Source of the DNA: Brevibacterium daeguense
GTDB lineage: Bacteria > Actinomycetota > Actinomycetes > Actinomycetales > Brevibacteriaceae
DNA: 64,000 nt
Assembly: GCF_021729135.1 (NCBI RefSeq)
Contig: NZ_JAJTWW010000002.1
Coordinates: 1 to 64,000 of the forward strand
Direction: 5' to 3'
In this document: in pieces, positions 36,167 to 45,337 of the stretch
How the letters are laid out: each line of letters begins with the position of its first letter
Numbering within the stretch: position 1 is the first letter of the stretch
Position numbers and translations under genes: made by a program
Notes under the pieces: generated by a model
The model's database searches: none
What the model saw: the letters and a program-made list of their open reading frames with translations, nothing else
Told to the model about the DNA's origin: nothing

Positions 36167-37543
36167 GTGGCATCGACTTTGGATTCCGTCATCAACCTGG
36201 CCAAGCGACGTGGTTTCGTCTTCCAAGCTGGAGAGATCTACGGCGGTTCCCGTTCGGCCTGGGATTATGGGCCGCTGGGCGTCGAGCTCAAGGAGAACAT
36301 CAAGGCGCAGTGGTGGCAGAACTTCGTCCGCGGCCGCGATGACATGGTGGGTCTGGACTCGTCGATCATCCTGCCGCGCAAGGTCTGGGAGGCCTCCGGC
36401 CACGTCGAGACCTTCGTCGATCCGCTCGTCGAGTCCCTGCACACGCACAAGCGCTACCGTGCCGACCACCTCATCGAGGCCTACGTCGCCAAGCACGGCA
36501 AGGAGCCGGAGAACGGCCTTGCAGACATCCGCGATCCCGAGACGGGTCAGGAGGGCAGCTGGACCGAGCCGCAGATGTTCTCGGGCCTGGTCAAGACCTT
36601 CCTGGGGCCGGTCGACAACGAAGAGGGTCTCCACTATCTGCGCCCGGAGACGGCGCAGGGAATCTTCGTGAACTTCAACAACGTGGTCACCGCCAGCCGC
36701 CGAAAGCCGCCGTTCGGCATCGGCCAGATCGGCAAGGCCTTCCGCAATGAGATCACCCCGGGCAACTTCATCTTCCGCACCCGCGAATTCGAGCAGATGG
36801 AGATCGAGTTCTTCACCCACCCGGACGATGCCGACCGCTTCTTCACCGAGTGGGTGGAGGCCTGCTGGGACTGGTTCATCGACCTCGGCATCGACCCCGA
36901 CAACATGCGTCGCTTCGATGTTCCCGACGACGAGCGCGCGCACTATTCCGCGGCCACTATCGACATCGAGTACCAGTTCGGGTTCCAGGGCTCGGCGTGG
37001 GGTGAGCTCATGGGCATCGCCAACCGCACCGATTTCGACCTGTCCAACCACACCGAGAACTCCGGTTCGAAGATGCAGTACTTCGACCAGGCGAGCGGCT
37101 CCCGGTACACGCCGTTCGTCATCGAGCCCTCATTCGGCCTGACGCGCTCGCTCATGGCGTTCCTCGTCGACGCCTACACGGAGGACGAGGCGCCCAACAC
37201 CAAGGGCGGAGTCGACACGCGCACCGTCCTCAAGCTCGATCCGCGACTGTCGCCGGTCAAGGCGGCCGTGCTGCCGCTGAGCCGCAACGAGAAGCTGTCG
37301 CCCAAGGCCAAGGGCCTCGCCGCAGACCTCCGCAAGCGCTGGAACGTCGAGTTCGACGACGCCGGCGCCATCGGTCGCCGCTACCGTCGTCAGGACGAGA
37401 TCGGCACTCCCTTCTGCATCACCGTCGATTTCGACACGCTCGACGACGATTCGGTCACCGTCCGCAGGCGCGACGACATGTCCCAGGAGCGGATCGCCGT
37501 TCCCGAGGTGGTGCCGTTCCTCGCCGAGGCGCTCGGCTGCTGA
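36167..37543 (+). CDS. glyS: Glycyl-tRNA synthetase, class II dimeric type
   Basis: Charges tRNA-Gly. The 458-residue alpha2-type enzyme has motif 1/2 regions [61 protein letters not shown] and motif 3 [10 protein letters not shown], then a C-terminal anticodon-binding domain. The GTG at 36167 follows AAGGAG with 6 nt spacing; the open frame reaching back to 36080 has no supporting site. A strong hairpin follows the gene. Confidence 0.96.
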   Translation: MASTLDSVINLAKRRGFVFQAGEIYGGSRSAWDYGPLGVELKENIKAQWWQNFVRGRDDMVGLDSSIILPRKVWEASGHVETFVDPLVESLHTHKRYRADHLIEAYVAKHGKEPENGLADIRDPETGQEGSWTEPQMFSGLVKTFLGPVDNEEGLHYLRPETAQGIFVNFNNVVTASRRKPPFGIGQIGKAFRNEITPGNFIFRTREFEQMEIEFFTHPDDADRFFTEWVEACWDWFIDLGIDPDNMRRFDVPDDERAHYSAATIDIEYQFGFQGSAWGELMGIANRTDFDLSNHTENSGSKMQYFDQASGSRYTPFVIEPSFGLTRSLMAFLVDAYTEDEAPNTKGGVDTRTVLKLDPRLSPVKAAVLPLSRNEKLSPKAKGLAADLRKRWNVEFDDAGAIGRRYRRQDEIGTPFCITVDFDTLDDDSVTVRRRDDMSQERIAVPEVVPFLAEALGC

Positions 37544-37548
37544 ACGTG

Positions 37549-37593
37549 CACAGGCCGCCGGCTGGGTCGTCATGGCCTGCCCGGCGGCCTGTG
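37549..37593 (+). terminator. Hairpin terminator of glyS
   Basis: CACAGGCCGCCGG (37549-37561) and CCGGCGGCCTGTG (37581-37593) form a perfect 13-bp stem with a 19-nt loop, starting 6 nt after the stop codon. Up to 37710, loose CCGGCTTGTCGT-type repeats fill the gap to the convergent permease gene. Confidence 0.75.
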
Positions 37594-37710
37594 TCGTCCG
37601 CAGGGCCGGCCGGGGTTGTCGGGACTGCCGGGCTGCCTTGTCGGATGCGATGCGGATCGGGGCCGTCATGAGCTGCCGAGCCGGCTTGTCGTGCCCGAAG
37701 CGGCTTGGTC

Positions 37711-39297
37711 TCAGTCCGTCAGCAGCCCGACGGCTGGGTCCAGCAGGCCCGCTGGGCCCAGCGCGGCCATCAGCGCGGTGCTGATGGCGACGATCCCCAG
37801 CGCCGACACCAGCGTGCGCGCCGTCATCGCCTGCAGATCCGGAATGCCGGATTCGGCACCCTGCTGTCCGGATTCGGCTCTCTGCTGTCCGGATTCGGCT
37901 CTCTGCTGTCCGGGATCGGCACCCTGCTGTCCGGATTCGGCGCGCTCGTTCCCGGAAGGGGCGTGCTCGTTCCCGAAATGGGGACTGCTGGATCGGGACG
38001 GGGGAGAGGCGGCAGCCAGCCCGACGGCCATCGCGACGCGCGGGGGAGCCGCCAGCGCAGCGAACGACCCGGCTGCATTCGCGAGCGCGACCGCGACGAG
38101 CGGATTCGCCTCGGCGGTTTCGGCCAGAGCGAGCACGGTGGAGGCGAACATCGCGTTCGCTCCGGTGTTCGATCCGGTGAGCACGGCCCCGAGAGCGCTC
38201 AGGAACGGGCCCGGGGCAGTCCCGGCGAACGCCACCCCTGCTCCGATCACCTGGCTCATGCCGTTGACCGACATGAGCCAGCCCATGAGCATGAACCCCG
38301 CGGTCGACAGACCCACCGGCACCCACGCACGTGTTGCGGCCCGCACGGTGTGCCGGTCAGTGGTCCGGGGGAGGGCCAGCGGCACCATCAGGCAGGCGAT
38401 GGCCAGCCACGTGGAGGGGGAGGCGAGCACCTGAGCAAGAGGGTGCTCGCCGCCTCGCACCAGGCCACGTGCCGCCAGCAGCCCGACCGTCAGCACGCTG
38501 TACGGCACCAGCGAGCGAGCAAGCACCGCGTCCCCGGTGATGCGGCGCCCCCGCAGTCGGAACACTGCGAGCAGCACCATGATCACGACCAGCGCGCCGA
38601 CGATCCCGGCCGGCGGCGTGCCGAAGAGGATGTTGGCGCTGAGAATCGCGGCCCACAGCAGCACCGCTGACCCCAGAACCACAGCGCCGCCCACCGGATC
38701 CCGCTCCGAACGGCACAGCCACAGCACCGCGACCGCCGCCACCAGCGTCGGCACGATGTTGACGACGCCGGTGGCTACTCCGAGCGCATCCAGTTCGAGC
38801 CCGGCCAGCGATGCGGCCACCGCGGTGCCGGGCCCGAGGGCGCCCCAGGGCACAGCGACGAGGCCGAGCAGGCCGAGCAGCGCAGCCCGAGCGGCGGGGT
38901 GACCGAGGGACAGCAGGATCGGAACGCCCACGGTGACGCCGATGCCGAACCCGGTGACCGCCTCGGCGAAGGGAACGACACCGAAGACCACCAGTGCGGT
39001 GCCCGCCACCCGAGACGGTGCCGCCTGCTCGATCACTGCGCCGATCCGGTCCATCGCGCCGGCGTCCTGCAGCAGCCGGGCCAGGATCATGCCGAAGAGC
39101 AGAATGGTGAGCACTTCGAGGACAAGACCCCCGTAGGCGATCGCGCCGGCAGGCTGCACTTCGAGGTCGAACGGACCCGCCGCAGTGAGCACAACCGCCG
39201 CAGCCAGCCCCATCGCCGCCGCCACGACCGGACCGCGGCGCAGCAGCAGGCACAGAATTGCGGCGAGCGCGGGCACAGTGCCGAGGAGAAGCGTCAT
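37711..39297 (-). CDS. L-lactate permease (LctP) family transporter with heptad-repeat insert
   Basis: A 528-residue membrane protein with about 12-13 TM helices. PFAEAVTGFGIGVTVGVPIL, GPGTAVAASLAG and the C-terminal TGSNTGANAMFAS are typical of the LldP/GlcA lactate-glycolate permease family, although the substrate is not proven. Before the last TM helix it carries a hydrophilic insert of six 7-residue units (AESGQQR type), probably a cytosolic loop made by tandem duplication. The ATG at 39297 opens the first TM helix. The gene is divergent from dusB. Confidence 0.82.
   Translation of the reverse strand: MTLLLGTVPALAAILCLLLRRGPVVAAAMGLAAAVVLTAAGPFDLEVQPAGAIAYGGLVLEVLTILLFGMILARLLQDAGAMDRIGAVIEQAAPSRVAGTALVVFGVVPFAEAVTGFGIGVTVGVPILLSLGHPAARAALLGLLGLVAVPWGALGPGTAVAASLAGLELDALGVATGVVNIVPTLVAAVAVLWLCRSERDPVGGAVVLGSAVLLWAAILSANILFGTPPAGIVGALVVIMVLLAVFRLRGRRITGDAVLARSLVPYSVLTVGLLAARGLVRGGEHPLAQVLASPSTWLAIACLMVPLALPRTTDRHTVRAATRAWVPVGLSTAGFMLMGWLMSVNGMSQVIGAGVAFAGTAPGPFLSALGAVLTGSNTGANAMFASTVLALAETAEANPLVAVALANAAGSFAALAAPPRVAMAVGLAAASPPSRSSSPHFGNEHAPSGNERAESGQQGADPGQQRAESGQQRAESGQQGAESGIPDLQAMTARTLVSALGIVAISTALMAALGPAGLLDPAVGLLTD
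37851..37976. repeat. 21-bp coding tandem repeat in the permease gene
   Basis: Six in-frame 21-bp units start at 37851, 37872, 37893, 37914, 37935 and 37956. The core is ATTCGGCTCTCTGCTGTCCG; the second and third units are identical. On the minus strand they encode AESGQQR-type heptads, so length changes stay in frame. Confidence 0.92.
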
Positions 39298-39386
39298 GGT
39301 TCCCTTCTACCCCATCACCCAGGGGCAATCCGCCCGCGCCTGCGTCATCTCACTGTGGAGAACGTGAGTTCCCGCGCGGATGCTGG

Positions 39387-39392
39387 AATAAT
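39387..39392 (+). promoter_or_regulatory. -10 element of a leaderless dusB-dgt transcript
   Basis: AATAAT is followed by 7 nt and then ATG at 39400. No Shine-Dalgarno sequence is present near any of the clustered ATGs (39391, 39397, 39400). Confidence 0.45.
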
Positions 39393-39399
39393 GCTGATG

Positions 39400-40899
39400 A
39401 TGACCATTCCGAGCTCTGTCCTGAGAAGCGCCGCCCCGGCCGGTGCCGTCGAACCCGCCGAGGCGCCCCACGTGTCGGCGGCAGCGTCGCCCACTGCACC
39501 TGTCGGTGCGTCCGCTGCGTCTCCCGCTGCCTCTGTCGGCGCGGCTGCTTCGCCCGCTGCACCTGTCGGTGCGAAGGTGCCGACTGCTGCCGCTGTCGGC
39601 GTGTCCGCTGCTGGCGGGCCCGTTGTCGCGCCGCCTCGGCTGCCCGCCGAGGGTACGCGCGCCGCACGCGTGGATGTCGCATCCGCGGACGGCGCATCCG
39701 CAGACGGCACACTCGCGGAAACTGTGCCCGGGTCCACCGCAGACGCCGAGTTCGCGCCGCGGACCCTGCGCATCGGCGACATCGAGCTGGCCTCACCCGT
39801 TGTGCTCGCGCCGATGGCGGGAATCACCAACACCGCTTTCCGTCGGCTGTGCCGCGAGTACGGCGCCGGTCTCTACGTCACGGAGATGGTGACGAGCCGA
39901 GCGCTCGTCGAGCGCTCGCCCAAGAGCATGCGGATCATTCACCATGAGCCGTACGAAACCCCTCGGTCCGTGCAGGTGTACGGCGTCGACCCGGAGACCA
40001 TCGGACAGGCCGTGCGGATGCTCGTGGAGGAGGACCGCGCCGACCACATCGACCTGAACTTCGGCTGCCCCGTCCCGAAGGTCACCCGCAAGGGTGGCGG
40101 ATCCGCCCTGCCGTGGAAGCTCGACCTGTTCACCTCGATCGTCCGCACCGCAGTCCGAGAGGCGTCCCGGGGGGACATTCCGCTGACCGTGAAGATGCGG
40201 AAGGGCATCGACGCCGAACACCTCACGTACCTCGACGCCGGACGCATCGCCCGCGACGCAGGAGTCGCCGCGATCACCCTGCACGGGCGGACCACGGCGG
40301 ACCTGTACTCCGGAACCGCCGACTGGGATGCGATCGCCCGTCTCAAGGAATCACTGGGCGACACTGTTCCGGTCCTCGGCAACGGCGATATCTTCGCCGC
40401 CGAGGACGCCGTGGAGATGATGCGCACCACCGGCTGCGACGGCGTCGTCATCGGCCGCGGCTGCCAGGGACGTCCGTGGCTGTTCGGCGACCTTCAGAAC
40501 GCCCTCGCCGGTCGTCCTGAGCGGATCCGACCCAGCCTCGGAGAAGTCGCCGACGCCGTCTGCACTCACGGCGAGTACCTCGCCGAGTACTACGCCGACG
40601 AGTTCTACGGTGTTCGGGACCTGCGCAAGCACATCGCGTGGTACTTCAAGGGCTATCCCGTCGGCGGTGAGCTGCGACGCAGCATGGCGATGGTGTCCTC
40701 GCTGGCTGAGCTGCGAGAACTCCTCGCCGGGCTCGACCGCGCGCAGCCGTACCCGGGCGCCGATGCCGAGGGCTCCCGCGGGCGCACCACCCGCCCCAAG
40801 AAGCCCCACCTGCCGGAAGGCTGGCTCGACTCGCGGTACATGGAGGACTCCCGGAAAGCCGAGCTGGCGCTGGCCGAACTCGACGTGTCCGGAGGATGA
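39400..40899 (+). CDS. dusB: tRNA-dihydrouridine synthase (DusB type) with Ala-rich N-terminal extension
   Basis: A flavoenzyme reducing uridine in tRNA D-loops. The domain begins about residue 120 with LRIGDIELASPVVLAPMAGI, then NFGCPVPKVTRKGGGSAL (catalytic Cys), VKMRKGID, TLHGRT and GNGDIF / GVVIGRGCQGRPWLF. The first about 115 of 499 residues are low-complexity Ala/Pro/Val with ASPxAPVGA repeats absent from other Dus proteins; they look like coding-captured tandem repeats. In-frame ATGs at 39391 and 39397 are alternatives. The stop overlaps dgt (ATGA). Confidence 0.92.
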   Translation: MTIPSSVLRSAAPAGAVEPAEAPHVSAAASPTAPVGASAASPAASVGAAASPAAPVGAKVPTAAAVGVSAAGGPVVAPPRLPAEGTRAARVDVASADGASADGTLAETVPGSTADAEFAPRTLRIGDIELASPVVLAPMAGITNTAFRRLCREYGAGLYVTEMVTSRALVERSPKSMRIIHHEPYETPRSVQVYGVDPETIGQAVRMLVEEDRADHIDLNFGCPVPKVTRKGGGSALPWKLDLFTSIVRTAVREASRGDIPLTVKMRKGIDAEHLTYLDAGRIARDAGVAAITLHGRTTADLYSGTADWDAIARLKESLGDTVPVLGNGDIFAAEDAVEMMRTTGCDGVVIGRGCQGRPWLFGDLQNALAGRPERIRPSLGEVADAVCTHGEYLAEYYADEFYGVRDLRKHIAWYFKGYPVGGELRRSMAMVSSLAELRELLAGLDRAQPYPGADAEGSRGRTTRPKKPHLPEGWLDSRYMEDSRKAELALAELDVSGG

Positions 40900-42191
40900 G
40901 GGTGGCCAACGCTGTCGTGTCGGCCGGGGTGGCCGGCTACTCCGCCCACGATCAGGAGCGGTGGGTCGCGGAGTCGGCGAAGAACCCCCGCCGCACCGCC
41001 TTCCAGCGTGACCGCGCCCGGGTTCTCCACTCCTCGGGGCTGCGGCGGCTGGGAGCGAAGACCCAGGTGGTCTCCCCGGGCAGTGACGACTTCGTGCGCA
41101 CTCGGCTCACCCACTCGCTGGAAGTCGCTCAGGTCGGACGCGAGCTCGCGCGATACCTCGGCTGTGATCCGGAGATCGTCGACACCGCCTGTCTGAGCCA
41201 CGACCTCGGCCACCCGCCGTTCGGGCACAACGGGGAGACGGTGCTCGACGAGATCTGCTCCGGCATCGGCGGATTCGAGGGCAATGCGCAGACTCTGCGG
41301 GTGATCACCCGCCTGGAGCCCAAGGTGCTCAGCACCGACGGCCGTCCCGCGGGTCTCAACCTCACCCGCGCAACACTTGACGCCTGCACCAAGTACCCCT
41401 GGTCACGCGACGACGCGCCGTCAGGGAAGACGGGCGCACCGGTGCGGAAGTTCGGCGTCTACGACGATGACCGCGAGGTCTTCGACTTCTTCCGGGACGG
41501 TCATCCCGACGGTGAGCGGTGCCTGGAGGCCCAGCTGATGGACCTCGCCGACGACATCTCCTACTCGGTGCACGACGTCGAGGACGCGGTGTTCTCCGGC
41601 CATCTCGACCTCTTCGCCTACGAGCACGATCATGCGCTCGGCGGCCTGATCGACATCACGCGGTCCTGGTACCTGCCCGAGGCGCGTGACGGGGACATCG
41701 TCAAGGCGCTCGACCGGCTGCAGTCGGCGGCGTACTGGCCTGAGGAGCGCTACGACGGATCGCGGCGTGCTCAGGCCGGGCTCAAGCACATGACCAGCCA
41801 GCTCATCGGACGGTTCGCAGGAGCTGCGGAGGCAGCGACTCGCGAGGAGTACGGATGGGAGCCGCTGGGCCGCTACGACGGCAGCCTCGTGGTGCCGGAG
41901 GCGACCCGCACAGAGATCGCAGTGCTCAAGGGGCTCGCAACAGTCACCGTGATGGTCGCCGAGGATCGGCTGCGCCTGCAGCGGATCCAGGCCCGGGTGC
42001 TGTCCACCCTGTGCGAATACTTCTCCGAGCGCCCCGAGGCGATGGATCGGATGTTCTTCCTCGACCATCAGGAGGCAGACACCGACGCTGACCGACTCCG
42101 CGTGGTGGTCGACCAGGTCGCCTCGCTGACGGACCACTCCGCATGGACGGCGTATCACCGCATGCAGGCTGACGAAGCGAGCCTGCTGTAG
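40896..42191 (+). CDS. dgt: Deoxyguanosinetriphosphate triphosphohydrolase (HD family dNTPase)
   Basis: Hydrolyses dNTPs to nucleosides and triphosphate. The 431-residue protein has the HD metal-binding set: TRLTHSLEVAQVGRELA, SHDLGHPPFGHNGE and DLADDISYSVHDVED. AKTQVVSPGSDDFVRTRLTHS is typical of dGTPases. It overlaps dusB by ATGA and lies 43 nt upstream of dnaG, the order found in M. tuberculosis, suggesting nucleotide-pool control next to replication priming. Confidence 0.94.
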   Translation: MRVANAVVSAGVAGYSAHDQERWVAESAKNPRRTAFQRDRARVLHSSGLRRLGAKTQVVSPGSDDFVRTRLTHSLEVAQVGRELARYLGCDPEIVDTACLSHDLGHPPFGHNGETVLDEICSGIGGFEGNAQTLRVITRLEPKVLSTDGRPAGLNLTRATLDACTKYPWSRDDAPSGKTGAPVRKFGVYDDDREVFDFFRDGHPDGERCLEAQLMDLADDISYSVHDVEDAVFSGHLDLFAYEHDHALGGLIDITRSWYLPEARDGDIVKALDRLQSAAYWPEERYDGSRRAQAGLKHMTSQLIGRFAGAAEAATREEYGWEPLGRYDGSLVVPEATRTEIAVLKGLATVTVMVAEDRLRLQRIQARVLSTLCEYFSERPEAMDRMFFLDHQEADTDADRLRVVVDQVASLTDHSAWTAYHRMQADEASLL

Positions 42192-42234
42192 TGCGGGGAG
42201 AGCGGGCGCTTCGGGTGCCGGCCGGGAGTCTGCA

Positions 42235-44409
42235 ATGGCGGGTCTGATTCGCCGTGAGGACATCGACGAAGTGCGCGCGCGCGCACGCCTCGACGAGGTC
42301 GTGGGCGAATACGTCACCCTGAAGAACGCCGGAGTGGGCTCGATGAAGGGGCTGTGCCCGTTCCACGACGAGCGCACCCCCTCATTCCACGTCCGTCCCC
42401 AGGTGGGGCTCTACCACTGCTTCGGCTGCGGAGAGAGCGGGGACGTCTTCTCCTTCCTGCAGAAGATCGACGGCATGACCTTCGCGGAGTCGGTGGAGCG
42501 GCTGGCGGAGAAGGTCGGCGTGCAGCTCGTGTACGAGGAGGGCAAGGGGCCCGATCGTGAGGCCGTCGGCCGGCGGCAGCGGCTCATCGACATGCACGAG
42601 GTCGCCGAGGGCTTCTTCCGCGAGCAGCTGAAGGGTCCGGCTGCCCAGATCGGACGGCAGTATCTCGATGAGCGCGGATTCGATGCCGACGCGTGCGCGA
42701 CCTTCGGCGTGGGCTTCGCTCCCCAATCCTGGGACGCCCTGCTCAACCACCTGCGCGGTCGGGGCTTCGAGACCCAGGAGATCATCGCCTCGGGCCTGGT
42801 CAGCCAGGGGCGACGGGGGATCTACGACCGCTTTCGCGGACGACTGGTCTGGCCGATCCGCGACGTCACCGGGCGCACTATCGGATTCGGCGCGCGCCGC
42901 CTCTTCGACGACGATCAGGGGCCCAAATACCTGAACACACCGGAGACGCCGATCTACCGGAAGAATCAGGTCCTCTACGGCCTCGACCTCGCCAAGCGGT
43001 CGATCGCGAAGACGAAGCGAATCGTGATCGTCGAGGGCTACACCGACGTCATGGCCGCACACCTGTCGGGAGTCCAGCAGGCAGTCGCGACGTGTGGAAC
43101 CGCCTTCGGCGCCGAGCACGTCAAGATCGCCCGGCGTCTGCTCGGTGACGACTCGACCCACAGCGGAGAGGTCGTCTTCACCTTCGACGGCGACGAGGCC
43201 GGCCGAGCGGCGGCTCTCAAGGCCTTCGAGGAGGACCAGCGCTTCGTCACCCAGACCTTCGTGGCCGTCGAGAAGCACGGAATGGACCCCTGTGACCTGC
43301 GAATCGCTCAGGGAGACTCCGCAGTCCGCGAGCTCATCGAGTCGCGCCGACCGCTCTTCGAGTTCGCCATCACCTCGACTGTCGACCGGTTCGACCTGAG
43401 CACCGTCGAGGGCAGGGTCGGAGCAATGCGCGCCGTTGCGCCGGTGATCGCGCAGATCCGGGATGCTGCGCTGCGACCCGGCTATGAGCGATTCGTGGCC
43501 GGCCACCTCGGCGTCGACCCCGCGGAGGTGGCACGGGCGGTTCGCGCGGCCCGCAAGAGTTCGGGTCCCGGGTCGTCCACTGCCACACAGCCGGGCCGAC
43601 CGAGCCAACAGGACCAACGCGGTCAGCACCCTGCTGGGCAGTATGACCGGCAGCAGTCGGGCCAGCGGAGCCGACCTCGGCAGGAGCCGTGGGGTCGACC
43701 GGGCGAATCCGACGTTCCCGATCGTCAGGATCGGGGCCGTCGACAGGACTCACGGGGCCAGCAGGGTCAGCGGGGCCAGTCCGGTCAGGGAGGCTCGCAG
43801 GATCGGCAGGGCCAGGGAGGCCGACACGGCCGGCAGGGCCGGGACGGTGTGCGCAGCAGTGCACGACCCACAGGGTCGGACGATGTTGCGGACACCTCGG
43901 CCGCGGTGGAGGCCTATGCCTCCGAGCTCGGGGGAGCGCCGGTGGACGTCACCGGACTCAAAGTGGAGCGAGGGGCCCTGCAGGTTGCGCTCCAGCAGCC
44001 CGGCTTCGTCAATGCCAAGCTGTTCGACGGCCTGAATGTGAAGGTATTCAGTGATCCCGCGCATCGCCTGGTCCACCGCGCCATGCAGGAAGCCGGCGGT
44101 ATTCGGGTGGGGCTGTCCGATCCGGCGAACTGGCCGGAGAAGGTGCTCGAAGCCGCTCCGGATGAGGTCCGCGGCCTGGTCGGCGAGCTGGCCGTCGAAC
44201 CGATCCCGGCAACTGACAGCCAGGGAGTCGAGCGGTACTCCCGAGGGATCATCGCACGGCTGTTCGACAAGGACATGGTGCGGATCGCGGGAGAGCTGCA
44301 CTCGCGGCTGCAGCGCACAGACCCGACCGACGTGGAGACCAGTGCGCGCCTGCTCGATCAGCTGCAGATCCTCGAGCGTCAGCGGGCCCGCCTGCGCTCG
44401 ATGATGTAG
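42235..44409 (+). CDS. dnaG: DNA primase
   Basis: Makes RNA primers for replication. The 724-residue protein has an N-terminal CHC2 zinc domain (GLCPFHDERTPSFHV and LYHCFGCGESGDVF), a catalytic core with the TOPRIM motifs VIVEGYTDV and FTFDGDEAGRAA, and a C-terminal DnaB-binding helical domain. Between core and C-terminus a linker of about 110 residues (about 440-550) is very rich in Gln, Gly, Arg, Asp and Ser with QGQRGQSGQ-type repeats, longer than the usual primase linker. ATG at 42235. Confidence 0.96.
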   Translation: MAGLIRREDIDEVRARARLDEVVGEYVTLKNAGVGSMKGLCPFHDERTPSFHVRPQVGLYHCFGCGESGDVFSFLQKIDGMTFAESVERLAEKVGVQLVYEEGKGPDREAVGRRQRLIDMHEVAEGFFREQLKGPAAQIGRQYLDERGFDADACATFGVGFAPQSWDALLNHLRGRGFETQEIIASGLVSQGRRGIYDRFRGRLVWPIRDVTGRTIGFGARRLFDDDQGPKYLNTPETPIYRKNQVLYGLDLAKRSIAKTKRIVIVEGYTDVMAAHLSGVQQAVATCGTAFGAEHVKIARRLLGDDSTHSGEVVFTFDGDEAGRAAALKAFEEDQRFVTQTFVAVEKHGMDPCDLRIAQGDSAVRELIESRRPLFEFAITSTVDRFDLSTVEGRVGAMRAVAPVIAQIRDAALRPGYERFVAGHLGVDPAEVARAVRAARKSSGPGSSTATQPGRPSQQDQRGQHPAGQYDRQQSGQRSRPRQEPWGRPGESDVPDRQDRGRRQDSRGQQGQRGQSGQGGSQDRQGQGGRHGRQGRDGVRSSARPTGSDDVADTSAAVEAYASELGGAPVDVTGLKVERGALQVALQQPGFVNAKLFDGLNVKVFSDPAHRLVHRAMQEAGGIRVGLSDPANWPEKVLEAAPDEVRGLVGELAVEPIPATDSQGVERYSRGIIARLFDKDMVRIAGELHSRLQRTDPTDVETSARLLDQLQILERQRARLRSMM

Positions 44410-44603
44410 CTCGGCCGGCGTCGCATCGACGGGAAGCCGGACCGAAAGGTCGATCTGGACCTGCAGGGTCTCTCTCGATCGCCGCGGCCCTGGGGCCTGC
44501 TCGCCCTGCAGCGCCTCGCCGCGCAGCTCCAGTCTCGCCCCGCCTCGACCTGTCTCGATCCGCCCCGACCTGTCTCGACCTGCGGTGGCGCCCGTCACGG
44601 TTC
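44410..44603. repeat. Repeat-rich gap between dnaG and the TetR operon
   Basis: CTCGACCTGTCTCGATCCGC and CCGACCTGTCTCGACCTGCG recur between about 44547 and 44583, with looser CTCGCC-type copies before them. No gene is visible. Confidence 0.5.
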
Positions 44604-44659
44604 TGCACTCGTGCAAAAATGCATTTGACGAAAAGTTGCATGAGATGCAAAATTGCACC
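44604..44659 (+). promoter_or_regulatory. Promoter with overlapping TGCA palindromes (TetR operator array)
   Basis: A -35 TTGACG (44625-44630), a 17-bp spacer and a -10 CAAAAT (44648-44653), 6 nt before the ATG at 44660, i.e. leaderless. Four inverted repeats overlap it: TGCAC-TC-GTGCA (44604-44615), TGCA-AAAA-TGCA (44612-44623), TTGCAT-GAG-ATGCAA (44636-44650) and TGCAA-AA-TTGCA (44646-44657). Autorepression by the encoded TetR protein is the likely use. Confidence 0.7.
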
Positions 44660-45337
44660 ATGAGCATTGCCGAGAATCCCACGAATTGTGCTGCCCCGGA
44701 AGAGGAGTCTCACCGGGACCGAAAGGCTCGGCTGACCCGCCGAGCGATCCATGTCGCCGCTGTTCACCAAGTCCTGGACCAAGGACTGGAGAATGCGACC
44801 GTCGCGCACATCGCCGCTGAAGCCGGCGTATCGACCCGCACCTTCTTCAATTACTTCTCCTCGAAAGAGGACGCGATCGTCGGCTTCACCGACCGCACCC
44901 TCGACGACGAGCAGATCGCGGAGTTCCTGGAACGTCCGCTGGAACCCGAGGCCCTCGTCGAGGACATCGCCCGCCTCATCCACGCCGCCTTCATGCTGAC
45001 GTTCAACGACGACGAGGTGGCCACCGGTCGGCGCCGAATCTTCGCTCAGCATCCCGCGCTCCTGCGCCGGCAGTTCGAGAAGAACGAACGTCTTGAGGAT
45101 CAGGTGACCGAGGTCGTCGCCTCACGAATCCGTCAGCACGGCCTCGAATACGACTCGCAGGAGCCGCTCGAGGAGGTGGCGCGGATGCTGGTGCTGGTCT
45201 GCGTCGCCCCGCTGCGTGCCACTGCCCGCCGGATCGCGCAGAAGGAGCGCGCGGACCTCGAAGAGGACTATTCGACGGAGATCTTCGAGCGCTCCGTGCG
45301 CCTGTTCCTCGATGTCGTGAAGGGACCCAGGAAATGA
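44660..45337 (+). CDS. TetR/AcrR family transcriptional regulator
   Basis: A 225-residue regulator with an N-terminal helix-turn-helix (about residues 22-68; ATVAHIAAEAGVSTRTFFNYFSSKEDAIVG) and a C-terminal ligand-binding helical domain. It is the first gene of an operon with a DHA2 efflux pump (ATGA overlap), so it probably represses the pump until an inducer binds. The ATG at 44660 fits the leaderless promoter; upstream in-frame codons lie inside the operators. Confidence 0.92.
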   Translation: MSIAENPTNCAAPEEESHRDRKARLTRRAIHVAAVHQVLDQGLENATVAHIAAEAGVSTRTFFNYFSSKEDAIVGFTDRTLDDEQIAEFLERPLEPEALVEDIARLIHAAFMLTFNDDEVATGRRRIFAQHPALLRRQFEKNERLEDQVTEVVASRIRQHGLEYDSQEPLEEVARMLVLVCVAPLRATARRIAQKERADLEEDYSTEIFERSVRLFLDVVKGPRK

